Below, piece after piece: positions 1-11,881 of a DNA stretch of 64,000 nt. Under the pieces are notes generated by a model. That model saw nothing but the letters and a program-made list of their open reading frames with translations. It ran no database searches and was not told where the DNA came from. Each line of letters begins with the position of its first letter. Position 1 is the stretch's first letter. Source of the stretch: Hyparrhenia diplandra. Taxonomy: Eukaryota > Streptophyta > Magnoliopsida > Poales > Poaceae. A program made the position numbers and the translations under genes. Where the stretch lies: the NCBI GenBank assembly GCA_015847255.1, contig JADLZK010004597.1:806001-870000 (forward strand), read 5' to 3'.

Positions 1-61
1 TGGCACCAATATCTTCGGATGTATGATCAACTATATCCTTCACCAAATATCTTTAGACATC

Positions 62-3000
62 TCAATAAGTGAATGTATGATCAACTATTACATTCAATTC
101 CTTGGTGCTATCTTTCAAATTATCTACTAAGAGCTTGTTTACAGCGGCTTCCTTATTACTTTCTCCTAACTTAGCTTCTCTGAGACGCACCCATTTGAGA
201 TTTTTTAAGTGTGTCAATGCCAAATAGACCTTCGAAGGCTTGAAATTGCATCTGGATCATCTCAAGTGCTGGCATTGCATTGTCCCAAAAGCCTAGTTTT
301 GGGACATGAGGTGCAAAAAAAACGAAGCAGCTTAAGACTCTTGAATCCTTGTGGAACAATGATCTCCCCATCGGACCGTGATTTGTTCTCCTCAAGGGTT
401 TTGATTATGCTCTCGTCCTGGTCCTCTGCATTCCATGAAAAGGTGAGGGAAAACAATGGCAGTGCGTAGAGGAGACTGAAAGTATCAGTTCGGAGGACTG
501 TTACAGGAAGGGTTAACTTGTTCAGTGTCTGTAGATTGGCCAACCACTTTGGGGGATTTTTCAACTTTCCAGACAGCTCAAGGGCAATGAGATATCTTGG
601 AGCTGCCGACATTTCATCCAATTTATTGATAAATTGAGAATCTTCATCATTGATAGACAAAGTCTGCAGACCGCAGCTGCAAAGATACTCAATAGAAGAG
701 AGTAGTTCTTTGAAGATTTCCACTTTATCTCCCTCCACTATGTTGAGACTGTAAATAGTAAGCTTCTTTAGACTCGTAAATCGATGAAGGCCTTCAATGG
801 CTATTGCCTCGTTGATCTCAATCCCTGAGAGTACACGGAGGGCTATCATGCCTTCCTTCTCTTTATCTTGTGTCAACATATTTTTGGGCTGTTTCCTATT
901 TTTTTCTTGCGGCAGCCTCAACCCTTTCCGTGGATTTTTCCTCCCACCAAGTATGCTACTGATCAGTTTTAGATGCTGTACAGCTTGAGGCAGCTTTTCA
1001 ACATCTGTTTCTCTTATGTCAAGAGTTTCCAAATACTCAAGTTTTCCAATTCTTGGAGGAATTTCAGTAATACCGGTTCGTCGGAGGCACAAATACTTCA
1101 GTACGAGCATTTCACAAATGTAGTTCATATGTTTGTTCTTAAATGCCTTCAGTCCTTGAATATCCAGGACTTGTATTATTCTGTTATTGAATGTTTGGAA
1201 ACTCATCTGGGTGAGGCTCCTGAAAATGGTCAGCGACCGCACTTGAGAGAGATTCTTGCCTTTTGTTGAATCTCCATGCTTGGAACTACTGCTCTGGATA
1301 GAGAGCCGACGGATTTTATTATTACTGGATGCTGGTATCATCAAATGGCCGCCAACCACAGTAATAAAATTCTCTTCTCTTGCCTTGGACACAATATAGT
1401 CAAGAACCATGTCATGAACTCGAAAGGTTTTTAGCTTCCCGTTGCTGCTGTGCTCCACAGGACGTATAAACTTTCTTCTTAAAAGATGATTGAAGTATGA
1501 CTCTGCAACTTCCTCCGCTGTCAGCCCCTGCTTCTCACTAACAAAACCCTCAGCAATCCATCGCCTAGACAGACACTTCCTACTAATTTCCCAACCCTTT
1601 GGAAATATGGCCAAGTACAATAAGCAGGTCTTGAGATATCCAGGCAAATTATTGTAGCAACAGTCAAGTATCCTTATAACCCCATCCAAATTAAGAGAAG
1701 TCTCTTGTTCCACAGCTCCAGCAGTAACAGAAACCTCAGGCAATAATTTGCAAATTCGATCCCAAAACCTTTTTTCCTGGTCTTGGTTGCAGGCCACTAG
1801 ACCAGCCATGGTGACTATAGCCAAAGGCTGCCCCCCACACCTATTCCATAGTTTTTCAGAGACATTGTTCTGTATCTTGTGTCTATTTTGGGGGCTTTTG
1901 GATTCAGAAATACTTCTATCGAACAATTTCTTGGAATCATATGGATTGAGAAAACTAATTGGATGCAAAAGATCATCATTTTCCTTCCGGCAACAAGTCG
2001 AACCAACAGCTTGAAATCTTGAAGTAACTATTATCCTACTGCGCTCTTTATTATCCGTTAGCAGCAAACAACCTGATATAGTTTTCCATGTTTCTGCAGA
2101 CCATATGTCATCAACTAAGATGATGTACCTGCCAAAAATGTAGAGAAAATTCAAACAAGACCAGAAAAAGCACATACACATACGGGTTACTCCAGACTAA
2201 TGATTCCATGCAATCTAGGATCAACTTCTAGGATTCTTATCCTTGATGAGGTGATATTTGGAGCTAGCAAGTTTCACCACATTGCATCTCAACTTATTTG
2301 CTTGACTAACACAATTCGATTGACTAGCCACTAATGAGCCATATCTAAATTGGGCTAATTGTCACAGATCTTTGATGGTGACCAATTTGGGTGGAGGATT
2401 ATTTCTGTTGGTGGATTTACTTGTTCTGATTTGGAAGATTCATGGTTTGTGATGACCATCGCATACTCGTTTCGATGGCTATTGATACTATGTAAGCTAC
2501 ATTAAAAAAACATAATTCTGAATAGAGCCAAATATCAGACTGACCGATTGACACTACAAGAAACTCATCGATCATTGTCGCCCCAAAACCCCCGTCACTA
2601 AAAAAAGAAACTAACTGATCTTATCTTTTTCCTGGGAATTAAACAACTTAGGTGACCGTTGCTACCCCTAGTGAGCGCAATTTTGAATGGCATTTTCTAC
2701 ATTACTCCACAATGATTGTGCATCATCTATCTAGATGGATACCATGACCTATCAGGAGGTAATAGGTAAAATACATATTTATATATAATTTTATTCAGAA
2801 AATAGGATGATTACAGGGAATTGTTCTTAATAGACCTAAACAATATGTAAACATGCATGATTTTCTTTTGACGTGGTAAATTAATGTGATCCTAATAGAT
2901 CTAGCATACAAACATGATGTATGTAATGTGACAACTGTTGGGAGCTCGTGTGAATGGAGGGACCATAGCATGGTTTATAAGATGGCTGTTTTTTTTCCCT

Positions 3001-4100
3001 TTAAGTAATAGTTTTATCCCTTTCAAATTTAATGGCCAGATTCATTCGACATCATGCCTACTAGGAGATAACTGGTTTGAAAATGAAATCAAACTTAGAA
3101 TGTATGTATATATGAAAAATGAAAGAAAGCAAATGATTTGAGTTTACCTCTTTTTATCCAATTGCTGTTTTATTTTATTTTCAAGTTCGCCCGTTATTTC
3201 TTTTTTTACATCAGAGCTCCCATCATTGCCTCGCTGCTTGTGACCTCCACTGAGATGCACATCTTGCTTCAATTTGCTTCCAAAGCGCTCCAGTTTCTTC
3301 ATATTCTCAGAGGTTCCTGTCTTGCTGTGTTGCTGCTTGTAATGATCTCGGTTGATTTGCTTCAGAATATCATTGAGAACAGCATCTGGATCGTAGTTCT
3401 GAGACACAGTGATTGACGCCCGGCATTCAAATTGATACATTACTCTCTTGTACAATGCCATGGCAATAGTGGTCTTACCCACACCGCCAAATCCAACAAT
3501 GGATACAACAGCTGGCTCCTGACCATCACCGTTTACCCAGCGCTCAAGTTTCTCCATGTCCTCCTCCATTCCAACAGGCTCGTTCATACTGAGCTCATGG
3601 CTTGCGAGCTGATCCTCAGCAGCAATGTCATACATAGGAGCATCAAGCTGATCATTTTTGGTCTGTGGGTTTTCCACACCGTATCTTATGCGTCGTTCAG
3701 CAATCAGTTGCGCACGGATCTTGAGCTGAACAATATTGGAAGCAATTTTACGACGAGGTATGCACGTCCAGAGGTCACAGACAAGTGTGACTATCCAGGG
3801 GCAGCATTTGTTGTCAAAGTTGGAGGTATCCTTAGGGAGGCGGTGCGCAAAGTCATCTATGCAGTCCTCACAGTCATAGGCCATATCACGGATCTGCTTC
3901 ATCCAGTCCTTCTTCCTGTTGTCTGGGTCATCCTTGGCAAGGTCAAGAAGAAAGGCCTTCATGCTGGCAAGCTCATCACTGATGTACTGGATATCACCAC
4001 GGACGCCCCTGATCAGAGCATACTCCTGGGCTAGAAGGCTGCTCAGCTTGCCCAGGAGGGTGTTCATGGTGGATTCTGAAGCGCCTACCACCAACTCCAT
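62..4100 (-). CDS. CC-NB-ARC-LRR disease resistance protein (NLR1), two exons, two homopolymer frameshifts near the C-terminus
   Basis: Intracellular immune receptor of the plant CNL class. Exon 1 (4100-3148) starts MELVVGASES and encodes an Rx-type coiled coil with the EDVID-like stretch DCEDCIDDF, then P-loop GFGGVGKTT. A phase-2 intron (3147-2129) has donor AG|GTAAAC and acceptor GGCAG|G. Exon 2 opens with kinase-2 YIILVDDIW, then RNBS-B SRIIVTSR, a GLPL variant GGQPLAIV, an RNBS-D-like region and an intact MHD (VHDMVLDYI), followed by LRRs (for example LKYLCLRRTGITEIP). The uninterrupted frame stops at 262. Homology continues in another frame (FFAPHVPKLGFWDNAMPALE) after an A8 run at 315-322, and again after a T6 run at 201-206, reaching a TGA at 62-64. 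Each run appears one base too long. All NB-ARC motifs are intact, so this looks like a signalling-competent helper type. Frameshifts may be real or sequencing error. Confidence 0.9.
2129..3147 (-). other. NLR1 intron (phase 2, before kinase-2)
   Basis: Defined by donor GTAAAC just after codon AG| and acceptor TTTTGGCAG, restoring KKR-YIILVDD. It is AT-rich. A CACTA-type terminus (CACTACAAGAAAC) begins at 2552, but I find no matching opposite end, so it is probably a truncated or remnant element. No coding potential was recognised. Confidence 0.8.
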
Positions 4101-4466
4101 CTCTGCACTCTTGTTTACAATAAAGATTTCTCTCTACGAAAATATCTTAGACATTGGCAAGTGTCGACAGGTATGAGTAACTCACAGTTCAAAACAATTG
4201 CTGACCAGGTGACTGCAGATCACATCCATTGCCCGTCCAACAGGGGTGGGTTGAGAGAAGAAAAAGAGTAAGTTCACCATAAATTAAGATTCCACGAAAT
4301 AAGCAGAACTGGTAAACATAATGAAATTGAAACAACATAAGCAGAAGTGACGAACATAATGAAATCTAAACAATGTAAACAGAAAGCCTGAACATAATGA
4401 AAGTGAAATAAGGATCCATACATGAACTCACACAAACTCTGATCAATCTTTATGGACAATCCCTTG

Positions 4467-4731
4467 TACTCCCTCCATACCCAAAAAACTTGACGTTTAG
4501 GACAGCGACACGGTCTCCAAAACACAACTTTGACCTTTTGTTATTATAAAAATATTTATCGAAGAGTGATATATGTATACTTTTATGAAAGATTTTTCAA
4601 GACAAATCTATTCATATAGTTTTCACATTTGCAAACTCAACAACTTAAAAAATTATTGATGATTTATATTCCCAATGTTTCACCCCAAACCTTGTCCTGA
4701 ACGTCAAGTATTTTTGGATATGGAGTGAGTA
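4467..4731. mobile_element. Stowaway-type MITE
   Basis: About 265 bp, bounded by TACTCCCTCCATACCC at the left and its imperfect inverse (GGATATGGAGTGAGTA) at the right. The inner parts CTTGACGTT / AACGTCAAG also match as inverted repeats. CTCCCTCC termini flanked by TA are typical of Stowaway (Tc1/mariner) MITEs in grasses. No coding capacity. It lies upstream of NLR1. Confidence 0.8.
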
Positions 4732-5186
4732 CTAATTAAAAATACGACATAACACCAAAATGGTCATCATTGGTGGTGGTTTTGCCACTACAGTCATGAT
4801 GTTGGGATGGTTGAGAATATCAAACATTTCCAAACATACAATCGCTTCTCATCTCTCTCCAACACCTAGTGATTTTTCCTATCTTTTTCTTTGTAAAGGT
4901 TCCTCGGCAAGTATTTCATTAAGAGGGAAGCAAATCCCAAAGGATTAGACATATTTGAGAGAAGATGAACATCTACCTGTATTGACTAAATCTTGACAAG
5001 GATACAGAGTAAATTTATATAAGATAACTAGAGCTAGGAGAGAAACTACAATAAAGAGTGCGGCAGCCAGGGGCAACCCAGGTGACGGCCAACATTACAC
5101 TGGGATAGTTCCCAGGCAAGCAGTAAAGACAGCAGTAAGGCTGCCATTGAACAGTAAATCATAGTCTTAATGGTGCATAGAGAGTA
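4732..5186. other. Gene-free spacer
   Basis: AT-rich spacer upstream of NLR1. I see no gene, recognised repeat or clear promoter element in it. NLR1 5' leader sequence may lie in the nearer flank (about 4101-4250), but no start site can be fixed. Confidence 0.4.
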
Positions 5187-5201
5187 TTGCTATAACAGTA
5201 T

Positions 5202-5513
5202 TTTTTTTTTTTTGATAATTACACAGTACAACACAGACACTCACGATACGCACGCACACTCATCCCTATGAATACACGCGACGCCAAACCGCACCCTCTA
5301 TGAGCACCTCCGGGAAGGACCGAAAGCACCGACAGATCCGGAGATTCCCGAAGTCACCATTGGGCCTCGTCATCGACGGAATGTCGCTACCACTGAATGC
5401 ATTGCCGGTAAATCCAAGAAAAATCAGGGGAAAGGTGCGAGCACCAGGATTTGAACTCTCGGTGGGTAGTGTCTCACCTGGACCGGCCTACCATTGGACT
5501 ACAAGCCAATTAT
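5202..5513 (-). mobile_element. tRNA-derived SINE, copy 1
   Basis: On the minus strand the head carries a Pol III A-box-like stretch (TAGTCCAATGG) and a B box (GAGTTCAAATCC). The tail is an A-rich run, seen as T on the plus strand at 5202-5213. The element is bracketed by a perfect 15-bp target duplication, TTGCTATAACAGTAT, at about 5187-5201 and 5514-5528, as expected for LINE-mobilised insertion. A second member of the same family is at 61812-61987. Confidence 0.85.
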
Positions 5514-5528
5514 TTGCTATAACAGTAT

Positions 5529-6189
5529 TAGGCTAGTCTCCATGCATGATTTCACCTTCCAATTTCCAAGAAGTGAAACTTAGCACAAAATAGGGTCTCT
5601 CTCGACGCATAATTTCACTGTACAGTTTCATAAGGTTATTTATAGCCTTCTATGGGTCCCACCGGTGTATCCCTCTCCCTTTTCCTTCTCTTAATCTCTT
5701 CCCTGTTGGCCCCTAGAAGCAAAAACCATGTGAGCAGCAAGCTCACCTTCCTCCTCTCTCTACCTCTAAACCGAGCTAGAAGAGGATGAGCGCGTGCACA
5801 TACTAGGAAAGTGGCTGCAGTTGCACGTTGGTTCTGCTGCTGTTCTCTTGAAAACAACACACAAACACTCACTCAGGCTTTATCCTTGGCCAAGAGACAC
5901 TGAACTGTGGTGCAACTGAACTGCCTTTCTAGTTGATGTCAGCCTTTTATTTATTGCTGATAGTGACTACAAAAACAGCCCTAGTGGACTTCCTAGAAAT
6001 TACCTAAATGAAGACCTTGACTTGCAGTAAGTCTCCTGCTGCTACAGTCATAGTGGCTTCCTGGAACTTAATAAAAGAAGACCTTGATTGCTGTAGCAAT
6101 TATATGAACTTGCTAGGAAATTTGCGCTGCAGTTGCAAGGAAATTGCTTTGCAATTGCATGCAGACTTTTCTAGACAATGATCAGTCCT
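5529..6189. other. Gene-free spacer with an imperfect local duplication
   Basis: No gene recognised. Segments around 5975-6035 and 6050-6100 are imperfect repeats sharing a motif like TTCCTAGAA..TAA...GAAGACCTTGA. The left part (from about 5530, GGCTAGTCTCCATGCATGATTTCACC) resembles the end of a MITE, but no partner terminus was fixed. Confidence 0.35.
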
Positions 6190-8636
6190 TATTTGGTTTT
6201 GAAAATTGAGTGACAACATTAAGTGAATTAATATGTGTGAGTGTGAGAATACACAGGCAATAAAGGAGCTTATTACATATGAGATATAACATGACATGTG
6301 ACTAAGCTGAAGAAGATCAAGATAAGGCTTGGCTTGATGGAATGGTTGCAAGTGTGAAAGGAAAGTCAAGGCTTTGAAGTGGTGGACCGCGAGGAGGTGA
6401 AGCTTGGGCAAGACTTGCCGTAGATGGACCAACGCAACGGTGAAGAGCAACCGAGGTCAAGGTCGATGAACCAAACACATGATGATATAAAGTGGATCAT
6501 ATCATTGTTGATCGTGTTGATGCATGTGTTGCATCGACACCGAGGGAGATGAAATGGAATGCGTAAGGCAAAAGTATAACTTAGCATTTCATTTCACCGG
6601 TCATAGGTGTTTAGAGAAGTTTGTGACCAAGTTTAGGATAGATAGTTGTACTACAAAGAGGGAAAATCTTTTTTAGTTGCAACGGTTATCTAGTGCCACT
6701 AAGAGTGAGTCTCATTTGCATATAGTTAATATGCTTAGCAACGTGGTGAGATGCATGGGAAAACTCTAGAAAAACATTTGTGAAAATGCTAGCTTAAATG
6801 CTAAAGTATTTTTGGTAAAATGGTTAGCAAACAAATTTGGAGTGTAAGGTGAAGTATCTTGGATTCCGTAGTGGCTCACTGAATGAAGTGCCCGGACCAG
6901 TTATTCAATCCAGAGAACGGAGCCGGCCAGACAAATGATCAGAACCGAGAGCGGTTTGCGGTGCTTGTCCTGTTTGTTCCTTCCGTGCATGCATAGCCAT
7001 TTGACTTCGTAAAGAGATGCAGCGCCGTCCGTTTCCTGCGTGTTGCAACTCTTGGTGTGGGGACCATGTTGGGCTTGGATGTCAGCTGCTGCATGTCTCC
7101 TGTTGGTGGCCCGACGTCCGCAAAAATATAGCTAGCATGCAAAAATATAGCTAGCATACATCAAGGGATTGCGAAGAGCAGCTCTGTTAGGTTGCATGTG
7201 TCATTGAGTTACCGCACTTGCGAGTGATGTCTTGGAGTGTCTTGAGGGGCCAGTGGCTTGCAGAGCCTTGCCCAAGAACCATCAAGGTGTCGGTTAACCT
7301 AACGAGGACTAGGGGGAAGTTTGCAAGCTTCCCGATACCTTGGTAAAAATCACCGTGTCAACATTGTCTACTCTTCTTAGTGGTTTGGATTCTACAATCA
7401 CAAGCCTTGTATTTGTTAGCTGTAATCTCCTGCCGACCCATCATTGATATAATGTGAACCGGGTAGGTAGTAGATGGCTCTAGTCACTCTAGAAAGTAGG
7501 ACTTCTAGGTCTCTGCAGGACAGCATGCTGTCCGGTCTGTAGTACTATAGCAGTGGGCCACAGCTGTTGACTGACTCCAGCCAGTTGAAAGTGTGGAACA
7601 TGGCTGAATAAAAACTAGTACTGTAGGGGTAGTTGGTAGGTAGATGTTGGAGTGCCAACTGGTGTATATATTCTATGCAATGCAATGCAATGGAAAAGGC
7701 AGTCTCTTTGCCACCAACATTCAGGTCCAGGTTCAGCCAACACAGATGCTTGTGTTGTGTGTGCGTGTGGTAGCAGAGAGCTTAGCTCTTCTTCTACTTT
7801 GTGACAGGGGAGAAGGAGAGGCAAGGTGAGTAGGGTCTGCTCTGCCTTGGTGCCTAGTCTCATTTGCCCACATTAAGAGTTGGTTCATGTGTGAGTGAGC
7901 TCAAGCTCCTTTTGCCTCATTCTTCCAGCCATATCAGTGCTGGTTCAGTTTCAGACTACTCTGAAACTTGAACCTGGGAGCAGTGTGTGTGCGTGGTAGA
8001 CAAAGGAGGGAAGAGAGCTGCTGCTCGTCTTCTACCTTGGTGCAGGGTGAGGGAGAGGGCAGCGTTGAGCAGGGTCTGCTCATCCTCGGTTCCTAGCTGA
8101 AGGAAATAACAAGAGGGAGCAGGCAATAGGAGGATTACCTGCTGTAGGTGGCAGATTGCCAACAATATTTATATTCATATATATATTGTGCTTGCATAGT
8201 TGCTTTTGTAATTAGTTTAGTTTTAGTAATTTGCTAGTTACCTTCTTCCTTGTGTAGCTAGAAGTGGTTCCTTTGTCTTGCTTAGCTTGTGTAGCTAAGT
8301 AAGTTGATCTTTCGGGTTTAGCTTGTATAGCCTTATCCTCGAGCATTGTTAGTGAGCTTATTAGGTGGACTTGTGCTTTTGCCCACTAGAATTGTGTATG
8401 TGCTCCCCCTGGTACTAAAAGTACTAGTTGCTTAGGTGTATGTGACCTTGCAAGCTAGAATGATTAGGAGAGCACTAGCAAGCTGACACCTTTGTTGCCT
8501 AATTAGAAACTTTTTAAGGTGTTTGTGAACTTAGAGGGGTGTAGTCTTGGCTAGATTGATAGTTTTAGTTTCATAATTTTTTCGATAAACCCGTGCGATT
8601 AGATTTTAGAAAGAACTATTCACGCCCCCTCTAGTC
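6190..8636. mobile_element. LTR-retrotransposon-derived non-coding segment
   Basis: Starts with TATTTGGTTTTGAAAATTGA and ends with CTATTCACGCCCCCTCTAG, the same kind of ends as the insertion at 11882-13809 (TGTTTGGTTTTAGATAATTGA ... CTATTCACCCCACTCTAGCC). These resemble the long non-coding LTRs common in panicoid grasses. No protein domain is visible. It contains a perfect tandem pair of a 19-bp unit (7121-7158, CAAAAATATAGCTAGCAT core) and a diverged direct duplication (about 7750-7860 and 7985-8100). Boundaries are approximate. Confidence 0.45.
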
Positions 8637-9039
8637 TGCCATCTCAACCCTAGAAACAACATTAGATTATTTCACAACAAACATTCTTCCCCTAATCTTG
8701 TTGTTGTCCCTAGACCTCATCCACGCCGATCATTTTCCTCGGCTCCATGAACACGAGGCACCCCTCCATCGACCTTTGTGGGTTCACACGCCCTTCTACC
8801 CTCACGGGGAAAAGCCGGGAGAAGGGGCGAGGGCTTACCACGAGATTGAAAGAGTGGGGTGGAATAATGAAACGGTGGGGAGAGTCCCCTCCCTCCCCTT
8901 GGGTTCTATTTATATAGGAGGTGGGAGGTGCAAGTTTTCCATCCGACTCCTTTGGTTCACGGAATTACAAGCGAGGCCCCTAGACCTATTACATGCGGCC
9001 TTTTACAAGGGTGGGACGCGATTACCCCTACCTCCAACA
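8637..9039 (-). repeat. 3' LTR of Copia relic A (putative)
   Basis: On the minus strand this begins TGTTGGAGGTAGGGG directly after the RNase H tail and ends GGTTGAGATGGCA, giving TG...CA termini. It contains a TATA-like CTATATAAATAG (plus strand about 8907-8918). The pair partner is missing, so the boundaries rest on the TG/CA rule and position only. Confidence 0.5.
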
Positions 9040-9454
9040 GACGCAGTCCCGGAGGAAGTGGAACTTGATGTTGATATGCTTGCTCTGGTCGTGGAGGATA
9101 GGGTTCTTGGCGAGGGCGGGGGCAGGCTTGTTGTCCACCATCAGCACTGGTGCTCACCTAGCAGCCAAACTGCCTGGCATGCCGCCATGGCCGTTGCAAC
9201 ATACTCAGCCTCACATGTTGACAACGCCACCATCTTGTGCTTCAGCGATTGCCATGAATTTGGGGCTAACCTGAGGAAAACAAGCATGCTAGAGGTGCTC
9301 CGTCGGATTCGTCGATGTCACCCGCCATGTGCGCATGTTTGAAAGCTTGATGAGCTCTCAGGCTCACCTTGGTCTTGGGGGTGCCTCGGCACGATGAAGA
9401 CCGTGAGCCTCGGCCCACCTTTGCCGCCATGCTTGGTGAAGATGATTGCTTCAA
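9040..9454 (-). pseudogene. Copia A RNase H remnant
   Basis: Minus-strand frames around 9110-9040 read ALAKNPILHDQSKHI, the conserved C-terminal RNase H block of Ty1/copia elements. The preceding stretch 9454-9266 is a degraded part of the same polyprotein. It is interrupted upstream by the CACTA insertion at 9455. Confidence 0.65.
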
Positions 9455-11061
9455 TACTACTACAAAAAATCTATTACAAGGCGTTTACATTTTATTTGTC
9501 ATGGCGGTTTTAAGAAAAACTGCCATAGTTAATGCCTCTATTAACCGTAGTGGTTTTTTTTTAATTTACCATGGCTGTTATAAAAGCCTCCATGGTAAAT
9601 CGAACCACCATGGTAAATAAAGGCCAGAAATATAGCAAACCCTAGCAACAAAAGCCCATCTTGGCCCAATATCACGGCACTAGCATATATTGCGGCACTA
9701 GGGTTTCACTACTCAGCCTCTATCTCTCTCTTCCACTCTCAGTCGTAGCCTCCTCCCTCACTCCTCCCACGCGAAGTCATTCTGATGCGACCCCTTCTCC
9801 CTCCCCGTTCCTCCTCCCTCGCGACTAGCGATGAAAACGGACGGAAACATACGGAAAAACCCCATTTCTACTTCCATTTCTATTTTTGTTGGGTGAAACG
9901 GGATCGGGTTCGGAAAACGAAATCGGGATATGTGGTGCATGGAAACGAACCAAAACGGACGGAAATTGAACTGAAACGGTCGGAAGCCGGAATAACATGG
10001 TGCCGCAACCATCCATCTCTTCTAGCCCTCCAACTAGCGTCTATCTTCGGTCATGCCATCACAACTCTCCGGCATCACCCATCTCATCGGGATCACTTTC
10101 ACTATCATCTAGGTGGACATCATCGTGGTGTCTTCGGTTTCAAATCAACCACTATGGATGGAATGCATTTACGATCTAAAAAGATAAGACATATATTAAT
10201 TGATGATCGGTGCATGTACGGGCATACAACAACACCATATTAGATGCATAGATCTCGTCATTAGCTTTCCAAAAAAGTGTGCTTTGCTGAAAAACGGAGT
10301 TTGGACGAGGAGGTTATGGCCTCTTGTAATGAGGGAAAAATGGGAACAATTAGATCAAATACAAGATTCGAGAAATCTGACAGAAAAAACGTTGTTTCTA
10401 CTTCCGTCCGCATTCCGATAACCTCCGTCGGATTAGACCCAATTCGAATTTTCCGAAAATGCGAAACAGACGGGTCAAATGTAGAAAACGGAACGGGAAA
10501 AAGCGGAAAAAGTTACGCCCGTTTACAACACTATTCGCGACCCCCTCCCCGGCCTCCTTCCTCCCTCCCCTTTACTCCCCCGGCACGCGGTGGCGGCGCC
10601 ACGGAGGCATGGCTCCCCGGCCTCCACCCTCCCCTCCGCGTTCCTCCCGGGCGCATCGGGTGGCATGGCTCATCGGCCTCCTCCCTCACCTCCCATTCCT
10701 CCTTGGCGCGGCTCGGCCTCCTCCTTCCCGCCCGTTCCTCCCGACCTTGCGGGCGGGCATCGTGGCACACGGCGGCGGCCCGGCGGCATAGGCCTCAAAT
10801 CCGGCTCCTAACGCCACGGATCCACCTTCCAGGCAGCGGATCTACCGTGCGGCGGCGTGCGGCGGCGGCGGCGGCGCGAGCCTAGATCGCGACCGCTAGG
10901 GATTGGGATCTAGGCTTTTCTCTTTTTTTCTTCTTTTTTTTTCTGATTAACCATGGCGGTTTTCCATGGTTCTTTGACCGCGGTTAATCCATCGATTAAT
11001 CGTGGCCTTTTGTTGGTGGTGGTTTCAAAAACCGCCATGGTTAATATTTTATGTAGTAGTG
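9455..11061. mobile_element. Non-autonomous CACTA (En/Spm-like) element
   Basis: The left end TACTACTACAAAAAAT and the right end ATTTTATGTAGTAGTG are inverted repeats of the CACTA type (the left first base is C to T). A 3-bp target duplication, CAA, flanks it (9452-9454 and 11062-11064). Both subterminal regions carry many copies, in both orientations, of a motif like CCATGGCGGTTTT / AACCATGG, as CACTA transposase-binding arrays do. There is no transposase. The GC-rich middle holds a nested Ds-like element. It is inserted in Copia relic A. Confidence 0.85.
9826..10533. mobile_element. Ds-like (hAT) non-autonomous element nested in the CACTA
   Basis: The left terminus TAGCGATGAAAACGGACGG matches the Ac/Ds-type end TAGGGATGAAAACGG. 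The right terminus, reverse-complemented, is TAGTGTTGTAAACGGGCG. Flanking 8-bp duplications CTCGCGAC (9818-9825) and TTCGCGAC (10534-10541) differ by one base. Interior subterminal blocks are rich in CGGAAA/ACGG motifs, as in Ds-like elements. No transposase frame. Confidence 0.85.
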
Positions 11062-11064
11062 CAA

Positions 11065-11880
11065 GCGACCCCTTGGCGTAAGCGTAGCGACCTCTTTCTT
11101 TGTTGTCTAGTGGTTTTCACGCGGGTCCTTGATGAAAGCGGCCGGGCGTACCCAACCGCAAACACAACGTCGATCACGACATGTGTGAGGTAGCGCGGCC
11201 CGCCGATGATGCTCTGGTAGCGTGTCACGTCCACCTTCGCAGCGGTGCTATGCTTGCTTAGCTTCAATCGCTCCTCCATCGGAGTCAGGCACTGGCCCAA
11301 GGAGATGTGCCATGCCGGCAACTTCTCCACGTGGGCGCAGCGGCCCAGGAGATGTGCTCCTTCCTGCGCCTCACCTCAATGCCAAGGTAGTAGTAGAGCG
11401 CCGAGATCGCTCATCTTGAAAGCGAGCAACCATCTCGCGCTTGAAGTGTGTAGGGCGTGTGCTCTGATTTGCAGCGCAGATACATGCGCTCCAGTGACGA
11501 TCAAGTTGTCTACTTACACGCTGACGACGAGCTCTTCCTTGTCCCGTCGTTGCGTGTAGAGTGTGTGCTCTGTTTTGCAGCACATGAACCCAAGTGCGCC
11601 CAACGTGGCATCGAGCTTGGGGTTCCACGCTGCCGATCAATCTGAGCCTGCTTGGCAAGTAGCACCTTATGCTCTTCTCCCTTCATGGCGAAGCCCAGAG
11701 CTTGCTTGACAAACCCCCTCTCATTGCTACCACGGCCAACGACAGCGAATAGATTCACGCCACCGGAGCAAAGACTTCCACGAAGTCGATGCCCTCCTGC
11801 CGCACAAAGCCGCGGGCACCAACCCGGCCTTATACTTCACAAAGGCGTCGCGCTCATCTCTTCTAATATCGCCCGATTCC
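11065..11880 (-). pseudogene. Copia A reverse transcriptase remnant
   Basis: Minus-strand frames contain KQALGFAMKGEEHKVLLAKQ (11758 frame), matching the copia RT block before the YVDD region, and CLTPMEERLKLSKHSTA followed by a degraded RYLTH block (11330 frame), matching the RT/RNase H connection. Frames change several times. Interrupted by the CACTA on one side and by the 11882-13809 block on the other. Confidence 0.7.
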
Positions 11881-11881
11881 T

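Noticed and set aside
2552..2720. Complete CACTA element in the NLR1 intron
   Set aside because: Only one terminus (CACTACAAGAAAC) is visible; no inverted partner or 3-bp duplication was found in the intron.
5430..5513. Possible tRNA gene on the minus strand (A-box and B-box-like motifs)
   Set aside because: The motifs belong to a SINE head: A-rich tail and flanking 15-bp target duplication are present and no cloverleaf is evident.
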